Positions 1 to 6,178 of a stretch of DNA of 25,867 bases are shown piece by piece. The DNA lies in IMG/VR virus record IMGVR_UViG_3300044630_000413, positions 1-25,867 of that record. One strand, 5' to 3'. The notes beneath the pieces are model-generated. The model had not been told where the DNA came from. It saw only the letters and a program-made list of their open reading frames with translations, and ran no database searches. The translations under genes were made by a program, and so were the position numbers. Every line of letters begins with the position of its first letter. Positions within the stretch are counted from its first letter, which is position 1. This DNA comes from a virus.

Positions 1-2
1 TG

Positions 3-53
3 AAGAAGGCGCGTCACTACTTAGACAAATTAATAGAAACACAGGAGAAATGA
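3..53 (+). CDS. C-terminal end of an upstream gene (partial)
   Basis: The window opens inside a plus-strand reading frame whose last residues are KKARHYLDKLIETQEK before a TGA at 51-53. The stop lies just before the next start at 55, and the last codons contain the AGGAG that serves as the ribosome binding site of that gene, the same arrangement seen repeatedly downstream. A second open frame (2-58) would end with an ATGA overlap, but its translation is less protein-like. Too little remains to assign a function. Confidence 0.45.
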   Translation, partial: KKARHYLDKLIETQEK

Positions 54-54
54 C

Positions 55-282
55 ATGACCAAAGACATTGAAGAAACACGCGCACTCAACAACAAACGCG
101 ATCAAGTGGAAGCTGCAGTAGAGATTCTCAAAACTGCAATGGGCACGCAGAAAGTAGACATCGGCATATCTGCGCTCATGAGCTACCTGTGCATGCTTGC
201 GTACCACAACGGCTACCCGCTTGACAAGATGGTTGCATACATGGCAACGCTATATGAAATGCATGGAGCGAAAAACAAATGA
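55..282 (+). CDS. Small hypothetical phage protein, 75 aa
   Basis: I do not recognise this family. The protein is mostly helical in character: a charged N-terminus (TKDIEETRALNNKRDQVEAA) is followed by a more hydrophobic middle with ALMSYLCMLAYHNGYPLDKM, and there is no clear membrane span or metal site. The start is chosen because AGGAG lies at 43-47, eight bases before the ATG. The stop overlaps the next start in an ATGA tetrad at 279-282, so translation is probably coupled to the next gene. Its place at the head of a run of tiny early-type genes suggests an accessory role during takeover of the host, which is inference. Confidence 0.8.
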   Translation: MTKDIEETRALNNKRDQVEAAVEILKTAMGTQKVDIGISALMSYLCMLAYHNGYPLDKMVAYMATLYEMHGAKNK

Positions 283-539
283 CCTCAGTCGACAAACTCA
301 AGAAGAAGGACTGGGTCGCGTTGCGGCTCTTGTACCTCATACTGGCTTCAGACCCGAGCGCGGCGGTGTTGCCTGATGTGCAGAAGACAGTTGATCTGTA
401 CGGCATGCGCACCATACTGAAAGCGTTTGAGTTGCTCAACCGAGAGATTGCCAACGACGGCAAAACTTTTGGGCATCCAGAGGTTAACCTGACAAGGTAC
501 GTTGAAGCGAATGGGGGTTACGATGGCTTCGACACCTGA
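279..539 (+). CDS. Small hypothetical phage protein, 86 aa
   Basis: This is a soluble, mainly helical protein of unknown function. It has a basic N-terminus (KLKKKDW), a hydrophobic stretch (ALRLLYLILASDP) too short to be a secure membrane span, and an acidic, Gly-rich C-terminus ending GGYDGFDT. It starts in the ATGA overlap with the upstream gene, and its last 17 bases overlap the VRR-NUC gene in another frame. Coupled translation with both neighbours is therefore likely. I see no catalytic motif. Confidence 0.78.
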   Translation: MTSVDKLKKKDWVALRLLYLILASDPSAAVLPDVQKTVDLYGMRTILKAFELLNREIANDGKTFGHPEVNLTRYVEANGGYDGFDT

Positions 540-834
540 ATCAAAAGTAAAAGCGAACGTACGGAAACTACTGGATGAACTCAAAATCTACCACTTCATG
601 CCCCCCGCTAATGGCTTTGGCCGAGCGGGTATACCTGACATCATTGGCTGCATGGACGGACAATTCATTGCCATCGAGTGCAAGGCAGGCAAGGGCACAA
701 CCACAGCTCTTCAAGACAGAGAACTCGACGCCATCCGAAATGCATGGGGTATTGTGTTCATTGCCCGTGAGCACAACCTTGATGAGCTGAAAACACTACT
801 GGAGCTCAAACGATATGAAATACAAGGACTTTGA
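523..834 (+). CDS. VRR-NUC domain nuclease
   Basis: This is a small stand-alone nuclease of the VRR-NUC branch of the PD-(D/E)XK superfamily. Family members cut branched or flap DNA, and phage versions are thought to resolve recombination or replication intermediates. Counting from the ATG at 523 (103 aa), the active-site pattern is Asp39 in RAGIPDIIG, then Glu52 and Lys54 in FIAIECKAGKG, then Gln64 in ALQDRELDAI, followed by the IVFIA strand. The frame is open back to a TTG at 502. I prefer the ATG at 523 because GGGGG lies six bases upstream and the domain is complete from there. It overlaps the gene before it by 17 bp and the gene after it by 20 bp. The domain call is secure; the exact substrate is inferred from the family. 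Confidence 0.9.
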   Translation: MASTPESKVKANVRKLLDELKIYHFMPPANGFGRAGIPDIIGCMDGQFIAIECKAGKGTTTALQDRELDAIRNAWGIVFIAREHNLDELKTLLELKRYEIQGL

Positions 835-1111
835 CGACTCGATGTCTGAAGCGGAGCTACACCGCAGGGTGACGGCCATGTCAGACGAAGAGCAAGCCCA
901 CTTCAAGCTACTGATCCACAAACTGGTCATGTGCTACGGCGAGGGCAAAGCACAAGGCGTGGTCATCGTTGGCCGCGCTGAAGACCAAATAGCAGGAGTC
1001 GTTACCCTAAACTGTAACGAGATGGAGGCGTCGCAGCTCATGCTGGCGGCAAACGATTTTTTCGGCTTTCTAAACCTGTTAGACGCACCACCCAAGGAGA
1101 ACTTTAATTAA
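815..1111 (+). CDS. Small hypothetical phage protein, 98 aa
   Basis: The sequence shows an acidic helical N-terminus (SEAELHRRVTAMSDEEQAHF) and a C-terminal part with alternating hydrophobic residues (GVVIVGRAEDQIAGVVTLNC) followed by a helix, which looks like a small alpha/beta fold. Small phage proteins of this general type, with a strand pair carrying VVIV and a conserved NC, are common in early regions, but I know of no function for them. The start at 815 lies inside the end of the VRR-NUC gene; an alternative ATG at 842 would remove nine residues. There is no signal peptide or membrane segment. Confidence 0.78.
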   Translation: MKYKDFDDSMSEAELHRRVTAMSDEEQAHFKLLIHKLVMCYGEGKAQGVVIVGRAEDQIAGVVTLNCNEMEASQLMLAANDFFGFLNLLDAPPKENFN

Positions 1112-1120
1112 GGAGAATAT

Positions 1121-1336
1121 ATGAACGACAAATTAAAAACTTTGATAGAAGACCTGCGCCTGAACCACGAGTTTTGTCCAAAGGAAGTTATTTTGCAAGC
1201 GGCAGATGAATTAGAAAGAATGGGCGGCCATATTGAAACCCTATATGCCATGTACGAGTTGGCAACCAAGCAACGGGACTACTTGATGGATCAGCAAAGT
1301 GCGCAAGTTGAGGCTATGCGGGGGAGAGTGCAATGA
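1121..1336 (+). CDS. Small helical hypothetical protein, 71 aa
   Basis: This is a short, charged helical protein with a likely helical pair: KLKTLIEDLRLNHEF, then ILQAADELERMGGHIETLYA and a Gln-rich end. The AADELERM-type helix recurs in many small phage proteins of unknown function. The start is well supported by AAGGAG at 1110-1115, five bases before the ATG. The stop overlaps the next start (ATGA at 1333-1336). A role as a small host-interacting or oligomerising protein would be a guess. Confidence 0.82.
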   Translation: MNDKLKTLIEDLRLNHEFCPKEVILQAADELERMGGHIETLYAMYELATKQRDYLMDQQSAQVEAMRGRVQ

Positions 1337-1581
1337 CACAAGATGAAATTTTAGAGGCGCTGCACAAAGTTGTGGCAGAGAACACGCACTACACAACGTG
1401 GACTTTATCAACCCCGCACTTGGTTCTTTTGGTCAACTTAACCATTGAGAAAGAGCGTGAGGCGTGTGCAAAGGTGTGTGATTCGCTTGAAGAACAGTGC
1501 GAAAAAATTCTTGTGCCTGACGAAAAATGGCCGACACCATCTGACTGCGCCAACATCATCCGAGCAAGGGGACAAGCATGA
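1333..1581 (+). CDS. Small phage protein with EREACAKVC motif, 82 aa
   Basis: This belongs to a recognisable but uncharacterised group of small phage proteins. A central helix reads IEKEREACAKVCDSLEEQCE and a second Cys-containing helix near the end reads SDCANIIRARGQA. The paired EREACAKVC and C-xx-IRARG segments occur widely in proteobacterial phages. The cysteines could bind a metal or form a disulfide, but no experiment is known to me. A GGGGGAGAG stretch precedes the start, and both ends overlap neighbouring genes by ATGA tetrads, so this is part of a tightly coupled cistron run. Confidence 0.85.
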   Translation: MTQDEILEALHKVVAENTHYTTWTLSTPHLVLLVNLTIEKEREACAKVCDSLEEQCEKILVPDEKWPTPSDCANIIRARGQA

Positions 1582-1802
1582 CCCCAATAGCATGGTACGA
1601 CCCAAGTAATGGCATGGTAAGTACAGACCAAGACTGCCCTTTGTTTACACCACTGGGTCAGGTGTGGGGTTTGTACCCACAGCGCGAGTGGGTGGGTCTG
1701 ACGGATGAGGAAGTAAAAAACATCGTGTGGAATTTACCATACGAACCAAGCCAAGTGGACATTCGCGCCATTGAAGCCAAACTCAAGGAGAAGAACACAT
1801 GA
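1578..1802 (+). CDS. WVGLTDEE / AIEAKLKEKN small phage protein, copy 1
   Basis: This 74-residue protein starts with an AWYDPSNGMVSTDQ segment and a loosely conserved middle (FTPLGQVWGLYPQ). It ends with a two-helix module, REWVGLTDEEVKNIVW then IRAIEAKLKEKNT. The C-terminal module appears again in the genes at 1921 and 2160 and is shared by many small phage proteins of unknown role. AAGGGG precedes the ATG at 1578. Its own last codons (Lys-Glu-Lys, AAGGAGAAG at 1785-1793) form the ribosome binding site of the next gene, whose ATG overlaps the stop. Confidence 0.85.
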   Translation: MTPIAWYDPSNGMVSTDQDCPLFTPLGQVWGLYPQREWVGLTDEEVKNIVWNLPYEPSQVDIRAIEAKLKEKNT

Positions 1803-1924
1803 AAGACGTAATGCTTTTTATGTTGTTCATAGTTGCGGCAAACTTTTTTTTTAAAGGCGATCCAAGTCTTTACGACTTATTGCATGAGCGCGCAATTGAA
1901 GCGGCATCAAAGGAGAAAAAATGA
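1799..1924 (+). CDS. 41-aa putative membrane microprotein
   Basis: This short gene fills what would otherwise be a 118-base hole. It begins in the ATGA overlap at 1799-1802 with AAGGAG eight bases upstream, and its stop overlaps the next start at 1921-1924. The protein begins MKDVMLFMLFIVAANFFFKG, so residues 5-18 are a short hydrophobic, possibly membrane-inserted segment. It ends HERAIEAASKEKK, which resembles the AIEAKLKEKN end of the two flanking genes. It may be a cut-down member of that module family with a new N-terminus. A run of nine T at 1844-1852 encodes the Phe residues and is a mutation-prone site. Function unknown. Confidence 0.72.
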   Translation: MKDVMLFMLFIVAANFFFKGDPSLYDLLHERAIEAASKEKK

Positions 1925-2163
1925 CCGACTGGACTAAAGAAGAAGACGAAGCCTTCAACGATGTTGAGAAGAACAGCAACCTTGGCAAGCAGATACTGCG
2001 TGACATGGGACAGCCGTATGTGTACGCACCCAAGCGTGAGTGGGTTGGGTTGACGGATGTAGAGATCGTAGACATTATGGATGCGGAGTTAACTACGCAA
2101 AACACTGAACACTTTGCACTCTGCCAAGCCATCGAAGCCAAACTAAAGGAGAAGAACACATGA
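1921..2163 (+). CDS. WVGLTDEE / AIEAKLKEKN small phage protein, copy 2
   Basis: This 80-residue protein has an acidic N-terminus (TDWTKEEDEAFNDVEKNSN) unrelated to copy 1, then YAPKREWVGLTDVEIVDIMD and ALCQAIEAKLKEKNT. The last twelve residues are almost identical to the end of the gene at 1578, including at DNA level, so the two come from duplication of a C-terminal cassette. Its start is served by AAGGAG at 1910-1915, inside the upstream microprotein. Its own end supplies AAGGAG at 2146-2151 for the next gene. Function unknown. Confidence 0.85.
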   Translation: MTDWTKEEDEAFNDVEKNSNLGKQILRDMGQPYVYAPKREWVGLTDVEIVDIMDAELTTQNTEHFALCQAIEAKLKEKNT

Positions 2164-2453
2164 CACCAAACACAATTGAATTTAAAACCACAAGCAACAC
2201 ATTGATGGATGGTTGGGTGATGCGTATCACAGCAGATAGGCGCATTGAAGTTAATGAAGACGTTGATGTAACTGAAGCCGCAAAGCAGGTGCTAGAGGCT
2301 ATGCAGTGGATGCTTGATAAGCAGAAGCGCACATGGGTCGACCTGACCAACAAAGAGATCGGTGAGATATACCGCGCAGGGTGGGCAAACAACATGGACT
2401 ACGCCGAGGCGATTCAGAAAGCACTAAAGGAGAAGAATGAGCGCACCATATGA
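2160..2453 (+). CDS. WVDLTNKE small phage protein, copy 3 (diverged)
   Basis: This 97-residue protein has a different front half: strand-like segments NTIEFKTTSNTLMDGWVMRI and RRIEVNEDVD, then a helix EAAKQVLEAMQWMLDKQKR. It ends with the familiar module, now diverged: RTWVDLTNKEIGEIYRAGW and AEAIQKALKEKNERTI. The stop is delayed compared with copies 1 and 2, so the tail overlaps the DNA polymerase gene by 17 bp. The AAGGAG within its Lys-Glu-Lys codons (2427-2432) lies four bases before the polymerase ATG. Translation of the polymerase is probably coupled to this gene. Function unknown. Confidence 0.83.
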   Translation: MTPNTIEFKTTSNTLMDGWVMRITADRRIEVNEDVDVTEAAKQVLEAMQWMLDKQKRTWVDLTNKEIGEIYRAGWANNMDYAEAIQKALKEKNERTI

Positions 2454-4422
2454 CACGATCTTATCGATCGACTTCGAGACCTACTGGGACACCAAGATAG
2501 GTTACACACTAACCAAAATGACAACTGAGGAGTACATACGCCATGACTTATTTCACGCGTTTGGATGCTGCGTTCATGAGTTCGGATCTGACAGCCCAAC
2601 TACGTGGGTTAGAGGAGATGGACTACGTGAATACTTTTCTGGAATCGACTGGGGACGAACCGCAGTGCTTGCGCACAACGCACAGTTCGATGTATCAATT
2701 ATGGAGTGGCGATACGGTGTACGCCCATGCTTCATCTTCGATACCCTATCAATGGCGCGAGCTTTACGTGGCGTGGAAGTTGGAAACTCACTTGCAAAGC
2801 TCGCCCGTGACTTCGGGCTTCCAGATAAAGGTACAGCGGTTCATTCAACTAACGGAGTTCACGAGCTGGAACCCAGCCTTGAACGAGAACTCGCTGAATA
2901 CTGCAAGCATGATGTGTTTCTGTGCGAGGAAATATTCAAACGGCTGGTGGATGCCTACCCATCGAAGGAACTACGGCTTATAGACATGACCCTCAAGATG
3001 TACACCCGTGCATGCCTTGAGCTTGACCCCAACATGTTGACCGACGCCATACTAGATGAAAAGGAAAAACGTGAAGCACTATTACAGAAACTCGGCGTGG
3101 ACGAAACTGCTCTGGCGTCGAACCCGCAGTTTGCTGCACTACTTGAGAAACTCAATGTGGTTCCGCCAACCAAGACAAGTAAGACGACTGGGAAAGAGAC
3201 ACTTGCCCTCGCTAAAAACGATGCCCTATTTCAAGCGCTACTCAATGGTGAACGTGAGGACGTTGCCCTTCTTTGTGAAGCGCGTCTTAAGGTTAAATCT
3301 ACCACTGAGCGCACCCGTGCACAGCGCTTCTTGGACATCAGCAAACGTGGCTCGCTTCCAGTTCCGCTTTCGTACTACGGTGCACAGACAGGCCGCTGGA
3401 CAGCGTCGAAAGGCTCGGCCATCAACATGCAGAACCTCAAGCGTGGTTCGTTCCTACGCAAAGCAATTATGGCTCCCGCTGGCCACCAACTCGTCGTTGG
3501 AGATCTATCGCAGATTGAGCCGCGAGTACTCGCGTGGCTTTCAGACTACACGGACATGCTGGACATCTTCCGCGCTGGGGGTGACCCTTACGCCGCGTTC
3601 GGTTCGCAGATGTTTAACATACCCGGACTTAGTAAGGAGTCTCACCCCGATCTTAGGCAGTCAGCGAAAAGCGCGCTCCTTGGCTGTGGATACGGTCTTG
3701 GCTGGGCGGCTTTTGCTTCACAGCTTCTCACTGGATTCCTTGGGGCACCACCACAGCGCTACGACTTGGCCTTTGCAAAGAAGCTTGGCGTTACTCAACA
3801 AGCAGCGCAGAAGTTCTTGGAATGGGAAGTCAATGTCGAGAAGCTCCAATCCATACCGCACACCTGCACAACCAAGGAGCTAGTCATCCACTGCCTTGCG
3901 GCCAAGGCCATCATCGACAAGTACCGCGCTACGGCTACGCCTGTCGTGGAGTTCTGGGACTTGAACACACAGCTTATCGGTGAGTGTCTGTACAGAGGCA
4001 AGACGTACAAGCACAAGTGCCTGACGTACCGCAAGGGGGAGATTGAGCTGCCCTCTGGCATGAAACTGTTGTATCCTGACCTCAACATCAGGCGCTTTAC
4101 AGACGAGAAAACAAATAAAGAGCAGACAGAGTGGACATACGGGCCAGATCGTACTAAGATATATGCAGGAAAAATAACCAACAATGTCACGCAGGGCGTA
4201 GCGAGATGCGTGATGACTGATGGGATGGTACGTACTGCAAAGAGATACTTTGTGGCGGGGACAGTACATGACGAGCAGATCGTTGTGGTTCCTGACGCTG
4301 AAGTAGCTGAAGCTAAGACTTGGGTCTTGGCGCAGATGACTATGGAGCCGCCTTACATGCCGGGCATTCCATTGGACGCTGACGGTGGCGCGCACCGTAG
4401 ATATGGGTTAGCTAAAAACTAG
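2437..4422 (+). CDS. polA: Family A DNA polymerase with 3'-5' exonuclease
   Basis: This is the replicative DNA polymerase of the phage, 661 aa, close in size and layout to T7 gp5. The N-terminal proofreading domain has DFE at Asp12/Glu14 (exo I), NAQFD at Asp85 (exo II) and Tyr155/Asp159 in YCKHD (exo III). The polymerase domain has motif A with Asp356 in VVGDLSQIEPR, motif B RQSAKSALLGCGYG with Arg407, Lys411 and Tyr419, and motif C His611-Asp612-Glu613. There is no 5'-3' exonuclease domain. At the place of E. coli Phe762 the protein has Leu415, a natural variant reported for a group of viral family A polymerases. It starts from an AAGGAG inside the upstream gene and ends in a TAG that overlaps the next ribosome binding site. 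Confidence 0.96.
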   Translation: MSAPYDTILSIDFETYWDTKIGYTLTKMTTEEYIRHDLFHAFGCCVHEFGSDSPTTWVRGDGLREYFSGIDWGRTAVLAHNAQFDVSIMEWRYGVRPCFIFDTLSMARALRGVEVGNSLAKLARDFGLPDKGTAVHSTNGVHELEPSLERELAEYCKHDVFLCEEIFKRLVDAYPSKELRLIDMTLKMYTRACLELDPNMLTDAILDEKEKREALLQKLGVDETALASNPQFAALLEKLNVVPPTKTSKTTGKETLALAKNDALFQALLNGEREDVALLCEARLKVKSTTERTRAQRFLDISKRGSLPVPLSYYGAQTGRWTASKGSAINMQNLKRGSFLRKAIMAPAGHQLVVGDLSQIEPRVLAWLSDYTDMLDIFRAGGDPYAAFGSQMFNIPGLSKESHPDLRQSAKSALLGCGYGLGWAAFASQLLTGFLGAPPQRYDLAFAKKLGVTQQAAQKFLEWEVNVEKLQSIPHTCTTKELVIHCLAAKAIIDKYRATATPVVEFWDLNTQLIGECLYRGKTYKHKCLTYRKGEIELPSGMKLLYPDLNIRRFTDEKTNKEQTEWTYGPDRTKIYAGKITNNVTQGVARCVMTDGMVRTAKRYFVAGTVHDEQIVVVPDAEVAEAKTWVLAQMTMEPPYMPGIPLDADGGAHRRYGLAKN

Positions 4423-4430
4423 GAGAAGCA

Positions 4431-4736
4431 ATGAAGTTACCAACCAAGATAAGAGTTGGGCGGAGGTGGTACTCAGTCGAAGTAGTTGAAGCCATGCTTG
4501 ACAAGCGTGACATGGGGCGGGTCTTTTACCATGACCAACGCATCCAACTAGGTCGAACGAGTAACACCACAGGCAGGCAGTTCAAACCAGAGGAGATCGC
4601 AGATACCTTCTGGCACGAGGTTGTACACACAATTCTGAGGGACATGGGCGAGCACCGCCTTAATGCCAACGAAGCATTTGTCACCAAGTTTGCCAACCGA
4701 CTCACCGAAGCCATTAACACAGCGAGGTTTGAATGA
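4431..4736 (+). CDS. Small HExxH metalloprotein (minimal zincin)
   Basis: This 101-residue protein carries a zinc peptidase signature, His62-Glu63-x-x-His66, in DTFWHEVVHTILRDMG. A later helix with NEAFVTKFANRL can supply a third ligand, probably Glu81. The N-terminal half has alternating strands (TKIRVGRRWYSVEVV, GRVFYHDQRIQLG), as in other short zincin-like phage proteins related in outline to SprT or ImmA peptidases. Such proteins are seen in phage replication clusters, but a substrate is not established. AGGAGAAGCA immediately precedes the ATG, and the stop overlaps the next start. The motif is secure; peptidase activity is inferred. Confidence 0.85.
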   Translation: MKLPTKIRVGRRWYSVEVVEAMLDKRDMGRVFYHDQRIQLGRTSNTTGRQFKPEEIADTFWHEVVHTILRDMGEHRLNANEAFVTKFANRLTEAINTARFE

Positions 4737-4966
4737 TTCAAGAGATTACAACCAACATTGACGGCGATATTGAAATTCTTAAATGGCGTGCGGTAGCCAT
4801 TAAACCTTACCCCAACAGTGATTCAGGCGCGTTTCCTTTGCACAACGACGATTGCCCTCACGGGGGCGAGATTTCTTGTGAGTCTCGTAGCGGAAGTTCA
4901 TTGTGTGGCGGGTACTTTGGCCATGCAGGACGCGCAGTCATTCGTTGCACAGAGACACTTAAATGA
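4733..4966 (+). CDS. Small Cys/His-rich hypothetical protein, 77 aa
   Basis: I do not recognise this protein. The C-terminal half has a spread of possible metal ligands: Cys41, His43, Cys49, Cys58, His64 and Cys72, around CPHGGEISCES and LCGGYFGHAGRAV. This suggests a small zinc-binding fold, but the spacing does not match a named zinc finger. The N-terminal half has two strand-like stretches. It starts and ends in ATGA overlaps between the zincin-like gene and the PD-(D/E)XK nuclease gene, so it is made with them. Confidence 0.78.
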   Translation: MIQEITTNIDGDIEILKWRAVAIKPYPNSDSGAFPLHNDDCPHGGEISCESRSGSSLCGGYFGHAGRAVIRCTETLK

Positions 4967-5628
4967 AAAAACCAGCATGGTCCCACTCCTCCCTCAAAGA
5001 CTTTGAGGGTTGCCAGCGCCGATACCACGAGGTCAAGGTCTTGAAGAAGTACCCCTTCCAAGAGACTGAGGCAACAAAGTACGGCAATCAGGTGCATGAA
5101 GCCATTGAACTCTACATCAGAGACAAGAAGCCAATACCGCCTGAGTATGCGCAGTTCCAGTCTGTAGTGGACGCCATGCTTAAGAAGCCCGGAAGGGCTT
5201 TGGCTGAGTACGAAATGGCGCTGACTGTTGACCTACGCCCTACCAACTGGAAGGCTCCCGATGTTTGGGTTCGAGGCATTGCCGACATCCTGATCGTAGA
5301 TGACGAGAACCTTACAGCTTGGGTGGGTGACTGGAAGACTGGCAACAACAAGTACCCCGACAGGGATCAGCTTGTGCTCATGTCGCTCATGGTGTTCGCG
5401 CATTTCCCGCACATCCGCAAAGTTAACTCTGCGTTGCTGTTCATCGTCAAAGATGATATGGTCAAGATGCAGATGACACGAGACCAAGCCGAGCAGTTCT
5501 GGTGGAAGTATCGTGAGCGTACTGCGCGTCTTGAAGCATGCTTTGAGACGGGTGTATGGAACCCCAATCAAACCCCACTTTGCGGATGGTGTCAGGTCAC
5601 CGGATGCGAGTTCAACCCTAAGCACTAA
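4963..5628 (+). CDS. PD-(D/E)XK exonuclease, RecB/Cas4-like, with likely Fe-S cluster
   Basis: This 221-residue protein is a nuclease of the RecB/AddB/Cas4 group. Visible motifs are WSHSSLKDFEGCQRRY near the N-terminus, YGNQVHEAIE with His45, GIADILIV with Asp108, GDWKTGN with Asp123 and Lys125, then a helix with the DQLVLMSLMVF QxxxY-like region. Four cysteines are placed as in Fe-S nucleases: Cys17 before the core and Cys207, Cys210 and Cys215 (PLCGWCQVTGCEF) after it. Relatives cut DNA from ends, and in phages they act in recombination, host DNA degradation or end processing. There is no cas1, cas2 or repeat array nearby, so the gene is not part of a CRISPR system. Its start overlaps the upstream stop. 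Confidence 0.92.
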   Translation: MKKPAWSHSSLKDFEGCQRRYHEVKVLKKYPFQETEATKYGNQVHEAIELYIRDKKPIPPEYAQFQSVVDAMLKKPGRALAEYEMALTVDLRPTNWKAPDVWVRGIADILIVDDENLTAWVGDWKTGNNKYPDRDQLVLMSLMVFAHFPHIRKVNSALLFIVKDDMVKMQMTRDQAEQFWWKYRERTARLEACFETGVWNPNQTPLCGWCQVTGCEFNPKH

Positions 5629-5636
5629 GGAAATTT

Positions 5637-5921
5637 ATGTCTTATCTCCACCCAGATGATGTTATTAATTCGTGCCCAAGCATGTGCCATGTCTGTGGCC
5701 ATGTTCTACGCTCCGGCGATAGTGCCATCGTACATGATGGGCGGGTACACACCAGTGCGGATAACGGCACTGAGTACGGATCAATTGGATTGCACACAGA
5801 GTGCGCTACTATTTTGGCAATGCGCTTAATTGCAGATGTAATGAGGCATAGAGGCGTTAAGCATGAGCCTCGTGTAGTGCTAAGCCTAAGCAGAATTCGT
5901 AAAGCAATTTTAGAGGACTGA
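5637..5921 (+). CDS. Small zinc-ribbon-like protein, 94 aa
   Basis: The protein has one clear metal-binding arrangement: Cys17-x-x-Cys20 in SMCHVCGHVLRSGD and His53-x-x-Cys56 in GLHTECATILAMR, with Cys13 as a spare. This resembles a treble-clef or zinc-ribbon knuckle followed by a basic helical tail (MRHRGVKHEPRVVLSLSRIR). Such proteins often contact nucleic acid or a partner protein. TAAGGAA, overlapping the stop of the nuclease gene, precedes the ATG at 5637. The next gene, an HNH endonuclease, follows after two bases, so the two may act together. Function beyond metal binding is not known. Confidence 0.8.
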   Translation: MSYLHPDDVINSCPSMCHVCGHVLRSGDSAIVHDGRVHTSADNGTEYGSIGLHTECATILAMRLIADVMRHRGVKHEPRVVLSLSRIRKAILED

Positions 5922-5923
5922 CC

Positions 5924-6163
5924 ATGACACAAGTAAACGGCAAGCGTGACTACAAACACGCATACAAACTACAAAAGAAAACAGGTGAAACAGCCGACCA
6001 GATCGAGCGTCAAAAAGCTCGTAGAACCTATGACAAGAAGGGCATTGACCGAGCAGGCAAGGACATTGACCACATCAAACCTTTGCGTGCAGGCGGCAAG
6101 TCAACGACAGGTAACACCCGACTCCGTAACAAGAGCGCTAACCAAAGCGACAACGGAAAATAA
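5924..6163 (+). CDS. Small HNH endonuclease
   Basis: This 79-residue protein is a minimal HNH nuclease. The C-terminal half carries the signature Asp49-His50 (DIDHIKPLRAGGKST), Asn64 (GNTRLRNK) and a further Asn in SANQSDNGK, the usual beta-beta-alpha metal arrangement. The N-terminal half is basic (KRDYKHAYKLQKK and RQKARRTYDKKG) and probably binds DNA. Most HNH proteins have a final His or Asn three residues on; here an Asn-rich end fills this role. Phage HNH proteins of this size can be homing nucleases or helpers of DNA packaging. No terminase is adjacent, so the role is open. GAGGA precedes the start. Confidence 0.88.
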   Translation: MTQVNGKRDYKHAYKLQKKTGETADQIERQKARRTYDKKGIDRAGKDIDHIKPLRAGGKSTTGNTRLRNKSANQSDNGK

Positions 6164-6178
6164 TAGCTTGGAGAAGCA

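Larger units (their letters stand above)
1770..2439 (+). repeat. Repeated gene-end module with embedded ribosome binding site
   Basis: Four successive gene ends carry variants of the same sequence, coding for AIEAKLKEKNT or a relative and running straight into the next ATG. The AAGGAG copies lie at 1785-1790, 1910-1915, 2146-2151 and 2427-2432, followed by starts at 1799, 1921, 2160 and 2437. Copies 1 and 3 agree over nearly all of the last 33 bases; copies 2 and 4 are diverged. The unit encodes a C-terminal helix and supplies the translation signal of the next cistron at once. Confidence 0.8.

Noticed and set aside
502-522. TTG start for the VRR-NUC gene, giving seven extra residues
   Set aside because: The ATG at 523 has a better-placed purine-rich site, and the domain needs nothing upstream.
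3056-3883. A 275-residue plus-strand frame inside the DNA polymerase gene
   Set aside because: It is very rich in Arg and Ser with no motif, while the polymerase motifs A and B lie in the other frame over the same bases.
4963-5628. Cas4 of a CRISPR adaptation module
   Set aside because: No cas1, cas2 or repeat-spacer array is present. The Cas4 likeness is shared by many phage RecB-type nucleases.
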